Source: Desulfatitalea alkaliphila | GTDB lineage: Bacteria; Desulfobacterota; Desulfobacteria; Desulfobacterales; Desulfosarcinaceae | Assembly (NCBI RefSeq): GCF_022968795.1 | Contig: NZ_JALJRB010000003.1 | Location: 62,001 to 126,000, forward strand | Direction: 5' to 3' | Length of the DNA: 64,000 bases | Shown here: positions 16,948 through 24,793 of the stretch, one piece after another | How positions within the stretch are numbered: the stretch's first letter is position 1 | Layout: the number at the start of each line of letters is the position of its first letter | Translations under genes and position numbers: made by a program | The notes under the pieces: model-generated | What the model was told of the DNA's origin: nothing | Databases searched by the model: none | What the model saw: only the letters and a program-made list of their open reading frames with translations

Positions 16948-17517
16948 TCACACGACCCGCGTGCGCATGGCCCATGCACTGCTCGAATAGCGCCGGCGCA
17001 GATCGCTCCAGCCGCGCAGCAAGTCCTGGGCATCATGGGAGGTCATGTAGTTCCCCACCGCCAGGTAGTAGAGCGCCTCAGGGGCGAATTCGCTTTGCGG
17101 ATAACGTTCGTAGACGGTTTTGAAATGGGCCGCGGCTTCCTCATGGCGTTTGCTTTTCAAAGCATGATGCCCCAAACCAAGATGAAGCATGGCGGCGAAC
17201 TCGCCGGGTGACAGCCAACCTTCCAGGTGAAAAGCCACCCTTTCACGGGCGTCCACCACATTGAGGTTGGGCGTCCAGATCACCTGGAACCGATCCGCCA
17301 ACTTGGGCACTTGGGTCAGGTCCAGCTGCACAGGGACGAACTGCCCATTCAACAGTTCGCTGACGGTTGCGTCCGGGTACGTCACGGCACCCAGTTTGGC
17401 ACAACCGCCTCACCCATCCTTGAAAAAATCCAGAAACATCGGCTTTTTCCGCTCCCGGCAAGCTTCCAGCCCGGCATCGTAATCATTCAACCATTTTACA
17501 CGGCTATTGGTTCCCAT
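16948..17517 (-). CDS. Thioredoxin-like selenoprotein (in-frame UGA at residue 36)
   Basis: From ATG 17517, behind a strong AAAGGAGAA site, the frame reads MGTNSRVKWLNDYDAGLEAC and continues to LDFFKDG, then TGA at 17412-17410, then GGCAKLGAVTYPD and on to the stop at 16948. Read as selenocysteine, residues 36-39 are U-G-G-C, exactly the CxxC redox site of a thioredoxin fold after the usual beta strand (PMFLDFF). The upstream codons have no other good start, and both sides belong to one family pattern. The C-terminal part (residues ~115-189) carries a TPR-like helical repeat (EEAAAHFKTVYERYPQSEFA). Total 189 residues. A gene finder that treats TGA as stop would start it wrongly at GTG 17385. 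Role: a cytosolic thiol/selenol redox protein; partner unknown. Confidence 0.82.
17373..17412 (-). promoter_or_regulatory. Candidate bacterial SECIS element
   Basis: Directly after the TGA codon (17412-17410) and a 15-base spacer, CUGGGU pairs with ACCCGG (17394-17389 with 17378-17373), enclosing a 10-base loop that starts with G. The UGA-to-loop distance is 21 bases. This fits the bacterial SECIS pattern of a stem-loop with an early loop G some 16-37 bases after UGA. Confidence 0.65.
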
Positions 17518-17951
17518 AACGATTCTCCTTTCTATTCGGGCACCCCATGGGCAAAGATGGCAGCGCCCTTCGATAGAAAGAATCTAATGCAGAATTGCCG
17601 GCAGAAAACAGCCCCTTTCCGACAATTCACCTGATCGCCACGCCTCACATCAACTGCCATCACCGGAATGATCACCATATTCAGATAAGCCAGGGGGAAA
17701 CCGTCCAAACCCCGGCATAGGCCGGATCACCCTGAGCACGGCGCAAAAACGCCCTCCCACCTACGCGCTATGCCCCTACGGCAAACGATTGAACAGCCCA
17801 GCAACAAACTGTTTAGCTGTCTAAATCGGGATTTTCGAATATTAGACGACTGAATGGCCGTATAAACAAATTTCGTATTGCAAACGGTCGCAAAATAAAA
17901 CGGCTATTGGGTCGTCTAATCCATGTTGGGCCCACTTCCTTATAGTCACGC
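17518..17951. other. Intergenic left border of the AT-rich island
   Basis: About 430 bases without a gene. Base composition shifts to AT-rich from about 17800. Repeated GTCTAA / TTAGAC motifs occur at 17819-17824 and 17842-17847, and a perfect inverted pair ATTAGACGAC (17841-17850) and GTCGTCTAAT (17911-17920) is 60 bases apart. These may be remnants of a recombination site or operators for the toxin-antitoxin genes. Confidence 0.5.
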
Positions 17952-17980
17952 TTGACGTTAATCACGCAATGCGTTAGTAT
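17952..17980 (+). promoter_or_regulatory. Sigma-70 promoter of higBA
   Basis: TTGACG and TAGTAT are separated by 17 bases, close to the consensus. The -10 box ends only 7 bases before the higB ATG, so the message has almost no leader and higB may be poorly translated. Confidence 0.7.
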
Positions 17981-17987
17981 TGGGTAC

Positions 17988-18266
17988 ATGATCAGATCGT
18001 TCAAATGTGCATACACCGAGAAGCTATCAGATGGCTATCGTGTCAAGCGATTTGTGAATATAGCCAAAATCGCAAGGCGAAAACTGAGACAGCTCGAAAT
18101 CTCTAATCGGCTTGATGATTTAAGGGTTCCTCCCGGCAACCATCTTGAAGCGCTTAAAGGCGATCGGTCTGGTCAATTCAGTATTCGCATCAACGATCAG
18201 TGGCGGGTCTGTTTTCGTTGGACGGACGCCGGTGCAGAGGATGTGGAAATCGTTGATTACCATTGA
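17988..18266 (+). CDS. higB: HigB/RelE-family toxin
   Basis: A 92-residue RelE-superfamily ribosome-dependent mRNase. The family pattern HLEALKGDRSGQFSIRINDQWRVCFRW is split across positions ~55-80 (key residues: Leu/Lys before GDR, R-I-N-D-Q-W-R, and a final D-Y-H). It is followed after 10 bases by its antitoxin HigA, the toxin-first order typical of HigBA. I chose ATG 17988 because the frame before it overlaps the promoter. AT-rich composition marks it as part of an acquired island. Confidence 0.92.
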   Translation: MIRSFKCAYTEKLSDGYRVKRFVNIAKIARRKLRQLEISNRLDDLRVPPGNHLEALKGDRSGQFSIRINDQWRVCFRWTDAGAEDVEIVDYH

Positions 18267-18276
18267 GGGGGTCATC

Positions 18277-18588
18277 ATGAAAAAACTCGAACCTATCACT
18301 CCGGGTGAAATTTTATTTGAGGAGTTTCTGAAACCTATGGGGATTAGCCAATATCGCTTGGCTAAAGAAATTGACGTTCCCGCACAGCGCATCAGTGAGA
18401 TTGTTTCAGGGAAACGTTCAATAACCGCTGATACTGATTTACGATTATGCCGCTTTTTTGGTCTATCCAACGGCTATTGGCTACGTGCTCAAGTTGCCTA
18501 CGATACGGAAGTCGCAGAGCAAGTTCTTGGTCCATTACTTAATAAGATCAAACCATGGGCTGAGCATGCGGCCCAACAACAGCATTAA
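18277..18588 (+). CDS. higA: HigA-family antitoxin
   Basis: A 103-residue XRE-type protein of the HigA/VapI family. It starts MKKLEPITPGEILFEEFLKP, the characteristic N-terminus, and carries a helix-turn-helix (ISQYRLAKEIDVPAQRISEI) and the SITADTDLRL segment. It neutralises HigB and represses the operon. GAGGGGG precedes ATG 18277; longer frames extending into higB are not needed. Confidence 0.93.
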   Translation: MKKLEPITPGEILFEEFLKPMGISQYRLAKEIDVPAQRISEIVSGKRSITADTDLRLCRFFGLSNGYWLRAQVAYDTEVAEQVLGPLLNKIKPWAEHAAQQQH

Positions 18589-18650
18589 CTCGGACTGGTA
18601 AAAGCTGCACCGCTTCGCTTTGCAGCTTTTACCAGCCGGTTATGCTGAGC
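18580..18650 (+). repeat. Extended imperfect palindrome after higA (attC-like or terminator)
   Basis: A perfect 14-bp stem TGGTAAAAGCTGCA (18596-18609) with its complement at 18621-18634 has an 11-base loop. Outside it, AGCATTAAC...CGG-A-CTGG on the left pairs with CCAG-CCG-GTTATGCT on the right, leaving unpaired bases only on the left arm. AAC/GTT ends and one-sided bulges are features of integron attC sites, and higBA pairs are frequent cassettes. There is no integrase in the window, so a plain terminator is also possible. Confidence 0.45.
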
Positions 18651-18731
18651 GTGTTGGCCTCTCTAATGATTGACAAAATTTTTTCGATCGAGTTATCGTA
18701 TTACAAATACCACATCGATTGAGGTGCAATT

Positions 18732-18938
18732 ATGGAAACGGTTACAGTTTCTCCAAAATATCAGGTGGTAATCCCTAAGCTTATTCGAGAAACAATGAAA
18801 TTGCGGCCTGGGCAAAAATTAAGGGTAATTGAATACGAAGGAAGGATTGAATTAATCCCAGATAGAGATATCTCAGAGCTTCGAGGATTCCTGAAAGGTA
18901 TTGATACAGAGTTTGAGCGAGAGGATGATCGTCTATGA
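18732..18938 (+). CDS. vapB: AbrB/VapB-family antitoxin
   Basis: A 68-residue SpoVT-AbrB-fold protein: VTVSPKYQVVIPKLIRE is the swapped-hairpin DNA-binding motif, followed by LRPGQKLRVIEYEGRIELIP. The gene overlaps the following toxin start by ATGA, the usual coupled antitoxin-toxin arrangement. It probably binds its own promoter together with VapC. Confidence 0.88.
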   Translation: METVTVSPKYQVVIPKLIRETMKLRPGQKLRVIEYEGRIELIPDRDISELRGFLKGIDTEFEREDDRL

Positions 18939-19346
18939 ACATTGTCGACTCGTCTGGGTGGTTGGAATACTTTGCAGGTGGACCAAATTCAGCGAATTTT
19001 TCATTGCCTTTTAAAGGACGCTTCTTCGCTTATGGTGCCTGTCATCACCATATATGAAGTGTTTAAAGTGGTGTTGCGTGAAGCTGGTGAAAACGAAGCA
19101 TTTCAGTGTGTAGCTGCGATGCAAAAGGGGAATATTATCGATCTCACCATGAACCTGTCCATAAGTGCCGCTAAACTAAGTATGCAATTCAATCTTCCGA
19201 TGGCAGATAGTATAATATTCGCAACTGCCAAAAAGCATCAATGTGATATTTGGACTCAAGATGCTCATTTTAAGAATTTGCCAAGAGTAAAATATTTTTC
19301 CAAAATACAGGAAGGCCAAGATCAGCCTCCGGCAGCCCGCCGATAG
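18935..19346 (+). pseudogene. vapC: VapC-type PIN-domain toxin with a frameshift
   Basis: The start MNIVDSSGWLEYFAGGPNSA at 18935, including the first catalytic Asp (D5), overlaps the vapB stop. After about 20 codons the frame must shift to reach the rest of the PIN domain (LMVPVITIYEVFKVVLREAG, LPMADSIIFATA, IWTQDAHF), which lies in another frame. Removing one T from the five-T run at 18997-19001 restores a continuous ~136-residue VapC. So the toxin is inactivated, or rescued by slippage on the T-run, or the base is a sequencing error. Confidence 0.85.
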
Positions 19347-19822
19347 ATCGCCGCGGCTGCTGAGGCATGCGTGAGCCGTGGAAAATTGATGTCATTGTAT
19401 GGGGAAAATCGAAGTTGGAAACCTTATCATCACATAGCGCAACAATGGTGTCATGTCCAGCGAAAAATGATCGCAACCGGAAAATTTTTTCATCGGGATT
19501 TTCAAAACCTCCCGAGTACCCGTACAAAAGGCAGGCATATGCTTTATCGCAATTGCTATCTCGGCCAATGCAGCTGGCGATTCAGTGTAAAAACAGCGTA
19601 ACTTTCTATTACTATAGCTTTTTATGGTCGTTCTAAAAGAGCCGCACCCAATTCATTTCAAGGAAGCTTTGCATATTGAAAAGATACGAAATACATTTTT
19701 CTTTCGGCTATACGAATTGCTTGAGAATGCAAAAGAAAGATAAAATCGGCTAACAAGGCGAATGCAGCCGTCGCAAAAAGCCGCGCTGCTGATTTGTAGC
19801 GTTCGCAGGCACAGGAGGAATA
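19347..19822. other. AT-rich stretch without a supported gene
   Basis: About 475 bases. Short open frames exist (for example 19371-19601) but lack ribosome sites and recognisable sequence. An imperfect palindrome GCCTC..GCAGCC / GGCTGC..GAGGC spans roughly 19327-19373, and an attC-like structure lies at 19748-19806. Confidence 0.5.
19748..19806 (+). repeat. attC-like recombination site
   Basis: GGCTAACAAGGCG at the left fits the RYYYAAC start and spacer of integron attC sites. AATGCAGC on the left pairs with GCTGC-TG-ATT on the right around a central segment, and the right end is GTT. The next gene begins 17 bases later, as in a cassette. The last bases do not match the left end, which is allowed when a different cassette follows. 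No integrase is present. Confidence 0.45.
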
Positions 19823-20248
19823 ATGAAAATAAACGCTTGGCTTATTTTTGGAATAATTGGGGTATCTGTGTTTGGTTCACAATTCGTCATTCATTATTAT
19901 CGGGCAGTATGGGGCAACGCTGAAATGTGGTGGACACCGAAAACGATGGCATTGTCGATAGATGATACGAGAAATTATGTTGAGCTGTATTTGAATGATG
20001 AACTTCTTCAAGATCATATCAAACGGGGATCTTTATCGGTAACTGGCCGGAATGGACAATCTATGTTGGTAGGGGCGGATGATATCAAGGCGAGACTCAA
20101 CAACTGGCATAAGATGAAGGCTTCTTTTCTGCATACCGCCGTGTACATGGCACTCTTGTTGGGAGCATCTCTGATGTCTATAGCTACTGGGATTGTACAA
20201 ATACTTGCTGGGGCGAACCTGTCGCCTGGTACGGTCCGGTCGTTATGA
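19823..20248 (+). CDS. Small membrane protein, function unknown
   Basis: 141 residues with a strong AGGAGGAATA ribosome site before ATG 19823. There is a hydrophobic N-terminal segment (LIFGIIGVSVFGSQFVI), a polar middle, and a second membrane segment near residues 110-130 (AVYMALLLGASLMSIATGIV). I do not recognise a family. The last ~12 codons run into a pirin remnant in a different frame, so the natural C-terminus may have been lost at the island junction. Composition is AT-rich like the TA genes. Confidence 0.6.
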   Translation: MKINAWLIFGIIGVSVFGSQFVIHYYRAVWGNAEMWWTPKTMALSIDDTRNYVELYLNDELLQDHIKRGSLSVTGRNGQSMLVGADDIKARLNNWHKMKASFLHTAVYMALLLGASLMSIATGIVQILAGANLSPGTVRSL

Positions 20249-20322
20249 ACACGCAGGAAGAGTTGCAGATCGCTTTCGAAGAATATGAGAAGGGGAGCTT
20301 CATCAAACACAAGAAGCGGTGA
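20212..20322 (+). pseudogene. Pirin C-terminal remnant
   Basis: Read in the frame starting at GGC 20212 the sequence is GEPVAWYGPVVMNTQEELQI and then AFEEYEKGSFIKHKKR to TGA 20322. This is the typical end of pirin-family (YhhW-like cupin) proteins, with the invariant G-P-x-V-M-N-T and the E-E-L-x-x-A-F-x-x-Y pattern. The rest of the pirin gene is absent. It marks the right edge of the AT-rich island, which presumably replaced or cut off the gene. Confidence 0.75.
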
Positions 20323-20346
20323 TTGCTATACGGCGGAACGCATCGC

Positions 20347-20378
20347 GATGCGCCCTTTTGGAAATCAAAGGGCGCATC
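20347..20378 (-). terminator. Hairpin downstream of the ABC transporter operon
   Basis: A perfect 12-bp inverted repeat, GATGCGCCCTTT (20347-20358) and its complement (20367-20378), lies just past the end of the minus-strand ATPase gene. The T's are inside the stem and no T-run follows on either strand, so its strength as a terminator is uncertain. Confidence 0.55.
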
Positions 20379-20385
20379 GCGCGCT

Positions 20386-21042
20386 TCAAGCTTCAACCAT
20401 GCCGTCCTTGATCCGGATGATCCGATCGGCTCTCGCGGCCAGATTCGCATTGTGGGTGATCATCAGCACCGTGAGGCCGCTGCGGTTGAGGCCTTTGAGA
20501 ATGTCGAAGATCTTTTCGCTGTTTTTGGAATCCAGGTTGCCGGTAGGTTCGTCGGCCAATATAATCTCCGGCCGGTTGACAAGGGCCCTGGCGATGGCGG
20601 TGCGCTGCATCTCTCCGCCCGAAAGCGCCGCGGGCACATGGCGGGTGCGGTTCTCGAGCCCCACCATCCTGGCAAGCGTTGCGATGCGGTCTTTGTCCGG
20701 CTTCTGCTTTCTGAAAAGCAGGGGCAGCGCGATGTTGTCCGCCACCGACAGGCCGGGTATCAGATAGAACTGCTGAAAAACGAATCCGATTTTTTCCCGG
20801 CGCAGCCGCGTGAGTTTCTTGTCGGTCCAGCCATCGACGCTTACCCCGTCGAACAACACCTCTCCCCTGCCCGGCGTATCGAGACAGCCGACGATGTGCA
20901 GCAAGGTTGTCTTGCCCGCTCCCGATGGGCCGGTGACCGCCGCGAATTCCCCGGAATGGATTTCAAGGTCGACACCTCTCAGGGCCCGCACTGTTTCGGC
21001 GCCTCTGCGGTATATTTTTTCCACTTTTTGCAGTCGAATCAT
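20386..21042 (-). CDS. MacB/LolD-type ABC transporter ATPase
   Basis: 218 residues with Walker A GPSGAGKTT, Q-loop FVFQQFYLIPG, signature LSGGEMQR, Walker B IILADEPTGNLD and switch H in ITHN. The ADEPTGNLDSKNS segment is diagnostic of the LolD/MacB/FtsE class, which drives mechanotransmission rather than classical substrate transport. ATG 21042 follows AAAGGATA, directly after the permease stop (TAG at 21050-21048). It powers the adjacent FtsX-like permease. Confidence 0.95.
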   Translation of the reverse strand: MIRLQKVEKIYRRGAETVRALRGVDLEIHSGEFAAVTGPSGAGKTTLLHIVGCLDTPGRGEVLFDGVSVDGWTDKKLTRLRREKIGFVFQQFYLIPGLSVADNIALPLLFRKQKPDKDRIATLARMVGLENRTRHVPAALSGGEMQRTAIARALVNRPEIILADEPTGNLDSKNSEKIFDILKGLNRSGLTVLMITHNANLAARADRIIRIKDGMVEA

Positions 21043-21047
21043 GGTCA

Positions 21048-22214
21048 CTATCCTTTGATGGCTTCAATGGGGTTGATCCGTGACGCCTTCCAGGCCGGAT
21101 AGAATCCCGCCAGCAGGCCGATGGTCATGGCGAACAGCACACAGCCCATGGCCAGCAGCGGCTCAAAGCGGAGCATCTCCCCCGTCGGCATGTAGGGCAT
21201 CACCCGTCGCACAAAGCCCTCGATGAGGGTGGATCCGGCCGCCGCGATCAGAATGCCGGCGATGCCGCCGACCATGGTGAGCAGCGCCGTCTCTTTCAGA
21301 ATGATGCGAAAGATGTCCCAGCGGGAGGCGCCAATGGCCCGCATCATGCCGATCTCCTGAGTGCGCTCGAAAACCGCCATGAGGATGGCATTCATCACGC
21401 CCACGGTGCCGATGATCAGGGCCACCAGGGCCACGGCAAGGCTTAGGGAGCGCGCCGAAGCCGCTACGGTGCTGACGGAATTCATGACCTGCCCCATGGT
21501 GACGATCTGAATGCCCGGCACCCGGCTTTCGAGGCCTTCGATCACTTCCTGCATGCGAACAGGGTCCGTCAATTTGACGCCCACGGCGGTGGCGCCGCCG
21601 GGATGCTGCAAAATCGCCTGGGCTTCTCTGATGTCCATGTAGATGAACGCATCGTCCTGGCTGCCGGTTTGCGCCACGATGCCGGTTACGGTGAACACCC
21701 CTTCGACGCCGGGGTAACGGATCCCATCCCCGGGTGTGATGCCATTGTGCAGGGCCACATTATAGCCCAGCAGCAGCTCGTTGGCCGCCGCCGGATAGGC
21801 GCCCGTGATTTCCCAGTCGGGCTTGATATCCGGCAACATGGCGGTTTCGACGCCATAGATCAGGTCAATGCGTCCGCCTTGGGGATTGGGCATCTGGGCC
21901 ACCAGGATGGGTGTGGCCAGGGAGACCCCCTCGGCGCGGTTGACATCATCTATCACGCCGGCTTCAAGAAACTTGGGGATCACCGCGCCGTGGAGCACCA
22001 GGGCCGCCACCTCATGGGCGCAGCCCGAGGGCACCACCATGAAATGCAAACCGGTGCCCTTCAACTCCCTTTCAAGGCCCGCCTCGAACCCCCGGTTAAA
22101 GGACAATACGGAGAAGAGCACCGCCACTGCCGCGCCGATGCCCAGCATGGTGAGCAGGCTGCGCGTCCGGTGCCGGAACAGATTCTGTACCGCGAGTTTC
22201 ATCAATCCGCTCAT
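21048..22214 (-). CDS. MacB/FtsX-like ABC permease
   Basis: 388 residues. One N-terminal membrane helix (SLLTMLGIGAAVAVLFSVLS) is followed by a ~220-residue periplasmic MacB-PCD domain, then three C-terminal helices with VALVALIIGTVGVMNAILMAV and the motif ERTQEIGMMRAIGASRWDIF. This is the MacB topology. ATG 22214 overlaps the stop of the upstream lipoprotein gene (ATGA). With the ATPase it forms a tripartite-type or lipoprotein-handling machine; no TolC or adaptor gene is adjacent, so the cargo is unknown. Confidence 0.92.
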   Translation of the reverse strand: MSGLMKLAVQNLFRHRTRSLLTMLGIGAAVAVLFSVLSFNRGFEAGLERELKGTGLHFMVVPSGCAHEVAALVLHGAVIPKFLEAGVIDDVNRAEGVSLATPILVAQMPNPQGGRIDLIYGVETAMLPDIKPDWEITGAYPAAANELLLGYNVALHNGITPGDGIRYPGVEGVFTVTGIVAQTGSQDDAFIYMDIREAQAILQHPGGATAVGVKLTDPVRMQEVIEGLESRVPGIQIVTMGQVMNSVSTVAASARSLSLAVALVALIIGTVGVMNAILMAVFERTQEIGMMRAIGASRWDIFRIILKETALLTMVGGIAGILIAAAGSTLIEGFVRRVMPYMPTGEMLRFEPLLAMGCVLFAMTIGLLAGFYPAWKASRINPIEAIKG

Positions 22215-22585
22215 TTCAGCACAACCCCTTCCGCGACCATCATCTTGGTGCCTCTGAAGGTGGACACCACGCCGGTCGCCGCTATGGCCCGCCCTTGCAT
22301 GGGCGGCAGTTCGAAGCCGTTGCGGGACAGATCCACGTAGATCTGTCCCGTGCCGTCCTGAAGCACGAACCAGCAGCCATTTGTAGGGCACTGGGCGTGG
22401 ATGCGGCCTTCAATCGTGACCTTCCGCCCCTGAAGGTCCGCCTGGGTGAATATCTCGGACACCGTTTTGGTTTCCGCCTTGGGGTCCAAGCCGCTGCCAT
22501 AGGACTTTTCGCCGCAGGCATAGAGGGACAGGGACAGGGTAATGGCCGACAAAAACAGAAAAGTTGCACGCAACTTTGTTTTCAT
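22211..22585 (-). CDS. OB-fold lipoprotein (DUF4920 / tRNA_anti-like)
   Basis: 124 residues. A signal peptide ends in the lipobox LSLYAC, giving an acylated Cys near residue 21. The rest has the beta-rich OB-fold pattern with GRKVTIEGRIHAQCPTNGCW and VLQDGTGQIYVDLS, as in small periplasmic proteins with a conserved C..GCWF pair. ATG 22585 follows AAGGAGAATTC. Because it overlaps the permease start it probably works with the ABC complex as a periplasmic partner. Confidence 0.8.
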   Translation of the reverse strand: MKTKLRATFLFLSAITLSLSLYACGEKSYGSGLDPKAETKTVSEIFTQADLQGRKVTIEGRIHAQCPTNGCWFVLQDGTGQIYVDLSRNGFELPPMQGRAIAATGVVSTFRGTKMMVAEGVVLK

Positions 22586-22868
22586 TGCAGAATTCTCCTT
22601 GATCGATGGATGGCCGAATATCGACGGGGTCTGATGGCAACCGTACAAATTGCCTGGGATCTATGGGGGAATGCACACTGCATCCACCTGGCGGCAAGGA
22701 ATCGCGATGGAGCACAGTTCCGACGGCCGCCCGGTTTGATACCGGCCGGCATTGCCGGGATCGCTCCCGAAGGGGAAGCAATCAGGTACATTCCACCAAG
22801 ATCCGCGACACTGTCGATGTCCGGAAACGGGTATTCAGTTGTTTTTGCGCAGAGGGGGAAGGCGGCCC

Positions 22869-23276
22869 TTAACAGAGCAGGGTCAGGGTCCGCAGATAGA
22901 CCGGTATGGTCCCTCCCCAGGGAGGCGAATAGCGGTAATGGTCGGGTGCCCTTTCAACGGCGATGAGCGGATCCGATGCAAGGGCGGATGGTTGCAGTGC
23001 GGCATGGATGGCCCGGGAGTGGGTTTGAGCCGCGGCGGCCGGCAGCGGCGCCTGGTGCGAATCCAATGGGTCGATATCACAGCAAGGGGCCTTCGATGTA
23101 CATGGTTGCGGTGTGGGTACCGGCGGGCACTCCCCATGTTGCATGCCCGTCGACCCTGTGCGGCAGCACGCCATGGGTGCGCATGCAGGCGGTTCGGAAA
23201 AAGCCTGAGCGACCATGCTCAGCAAGAGCGTGGCGAGCAAGGTAAAGCAGAGAAGGGTTGGTTTTCGGGTATGCAT
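22869..23276 (-). CDS. Exported Cys-rich small protein, function unknown
   Basis: About 135 residues: a signal peptide (LLCFTLLATLLLSMVAQAFS) and then clusters of Cys (CAPMACCR, CTSKAPCCD, further single Cys), His and Met, which suggests metal or redox binding. The C-terminus ends LLC. The start is uncertain (23291, 23282 or 23276); none has a strong ribosome site. It points the same way as the OB-fold/MacB operon, 280 bases upstream of it, so a shared role (for example metal or toxic-compound stress) is possible but unproven. Confidence 0.5.
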   Translation of the reverse strand: MHTRKPTLLCFTLLATLLLSMVAQAFSEPPACAPMACCRTGSTGMQHGECPPVPTPQPCTSKAPCCDIDPLDSHQAPLPAAAAQTHSRAIHAALQPSALASDPLIAVERAPDHYRYSPPWGGTIPVYLRTLTLLC

Positions 23277-23566
23277 ATCCATCCGTGTCATTTTGCGATG
23301 AATAGATTTCTCACCTTTGCCCGCCGCTTGTCAAGCCTTTTACCGGCCTCTCGGCGTTTACGACCGAACCGCTTAAAGGGCCTATGGAGGCGCCTTTTCA
23401 AGAACGCCTCCGGACGACTTAATTTTCCTATTCATAAAGCCGATATCACTGCAGGTGAATCTTGACGGGTACTGTTTGGATTGCGTCGGATGGATACCGG
23501 CTTATTGCGATCCGAAGGCTGCCGTCGTTCATGTTTTAGAAAATCTTCACGGTAAGGATGGCGTTC

Positions 23567-24352
23567 ATGCAAAGGTTCTCGGTTGTTTTTGTGTCGGTGT
23601 TATTCATTTTGGTAAACGGCGCCTCTGCGAGTGCCACCTCGCACAACGCCGTGTATTTCCGCGGCGCGGTGGCTGCAATGCAGAGTACCGGTGCCGATTT
23701 CTCTGATAAGGATTGCAGCAGCACGTCTCCGCCCGCGCTATTCGGTTGCGGAGCGGGAAACGACGGGCGACCCTTGGGTGCCTATGGAGATTTCGGAGAG
23801 TATTTGGCCATGGAAATCGCGGCTGGCCGATATGTTTCGCCCTGGCTTCGTATAGATCTGGCGTTTAATTATCGGCCGAATATGAACTATTCGGGAACAG
23901 CAAATTTCCGAGGTGTATCCGGCCCACAGCCCGTTTCGTCCACGGCCCGCTCCCTTAGTGCCATGGCGAATCTGTTTATTGAGCTTGGGCCGATCCTGAA
24001 TATTTCTTCGGATCGATGGCATCCCTATATCGGCACCGGCGTGGGCGTCAGCTACAACCGGCTGAAGGAAGTCGAATATCTATTTCCGGAAGCGACAACG
24101 CACAAAATCAGCATCACACCTTCTGGTGAGCGTTTCGACCCGGCCTTCACGTTTTTCGGCGGTCTCGGGGTTGCGCTGTCCCGGGAGTGGATGATCGATA
24201 TTTCGGTCCGCTATGAAGATCTGGGCCGCGTAGAAACCGACCGGGGCGGCATGTATATGAACCATATCCCCCAGGATCTCGAGATTGACAAAACGTCAGC
24301 GGCCTTGCGCGGATTCGGGTTGGCCCTGGGCGTGCGCTATTCATTCTTTTAG
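23567..24352 (+). CDS. Outer-membrane beta-barrel protein
   Basis: 261 residues. It has a signal peptide ending ASA (FVSVLFILVNGASASA), then alternating hydrophobic/polar strands, Tyr/Gly-rich turns, and a final aromatic residue in LALGVRYSFF, the classic barrel end signal for BAM recognition. It resembles OmpA-type or OmpW-type 8-strand barrels (e.g. WHPYIGTGVGVSYNR). ATG 23567 has AAGGATGG upstream. No operon partner is evident; the cobalamin riboswitch follows about 150 bases later. Confidence 0.78.
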   Translation: MQRFSVVFVSVLFILVNGASASATSHNAVYFRGAVAAMQSTGADFSDKDCSSTSPPALFGCGAGNDGRPLGAYGDFGEYLAMEIAAGRYVSPWLRIDLAFNYRPNMNYSGTANFRGVSGPQPVSSTARSLSAMANLFIELGPILNISSDRWHPYIGTGVGVSYNRLKEVEYLFPEATTHKISITPSGERFDPAFTFFGGLGVALSREWMIDISVRYEDLGRVETDRGGMYMNHIPQDLEIDKTSAALRGFGLALGVRYSFF

Positions 24353-24504
24353 GACTGCAAGTCGAAGGGGATATGGGGATAACGCGGTTCGTCGCGTTCG
24401 TCAAAAACGTTCCCTGCTGCGATCCATTTTGGTTTGACATGACCCATGAGGTCGGTTATGAGAAGTGTTGTGCAAGGGTCGTACGGCGCCCTTGCGCGTC
24501 TGTT

Positions 24505-24705
24505 GAACCACTCCGGGGTCACGGAACCCTGTTCAAGTCAGGGGCGGGCCCGCCGCTGTAACCCCTTCGGCCATGCACAGCACTTGCCGGACAGTAAAAC
24601 CGGCAGCGCATGACCGACCCCGTCAGTCAACCATGCCACTGTTGTCGATGGACAATGGGAAGGCGGCTGCCGGCAGGGGAAGCCAGAAGACGTTCCCGGA
24701 GGCTG
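24505..24705 (+). promoter_or_regulatory. Cobalamin riboswitch upstream of cobN-like gene
   Basis: The conserved core GGGCCCGCCGCTGTAACC (near 24545-24562) is followed by GCCACTG near 24633, GGGAAGGCGGCTGC near 24657-24670 and AAGCCAGAAGACG near 24680-24692, all cobalamin riboswitch landmarks in order. It ends about 90 bases before the CobN-like gene, whose ribosome site (AGGAGGAAG) lies near a GC-rich hairpin (CCGCCG/CGGCGG), so control may act on translation. B12 binding should lower expression. Confidence 0.92.
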
Positions 24706-24793
24706 TATACCTTGTTGGAAAACGGCATGTGCGCGCCTGTAGCGCCGCCGTGGACCGGCCGGCGGGCTGTCATTTCAGGAGGAAGACCACGAC

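Noticed and set aside
17383-17385. GTG at 17385 as the start of a 145-residue protein
   Set aside because: No ribosome site there; the upstream ATG at 17517 has a strong one and the UGA falls on a redox-active position.
18580-18650. Firm call of an integron cassette array
   Set aside because: attC-like folds are present, but there is no integrase, no attI, and the box sequences match only partly; left as a hypothesis.
19270-19527. An 85-codon minus-strand frame after vapC
   Set aside because: No ribosome site, overlaps the VapC coding end, and no family recognised.
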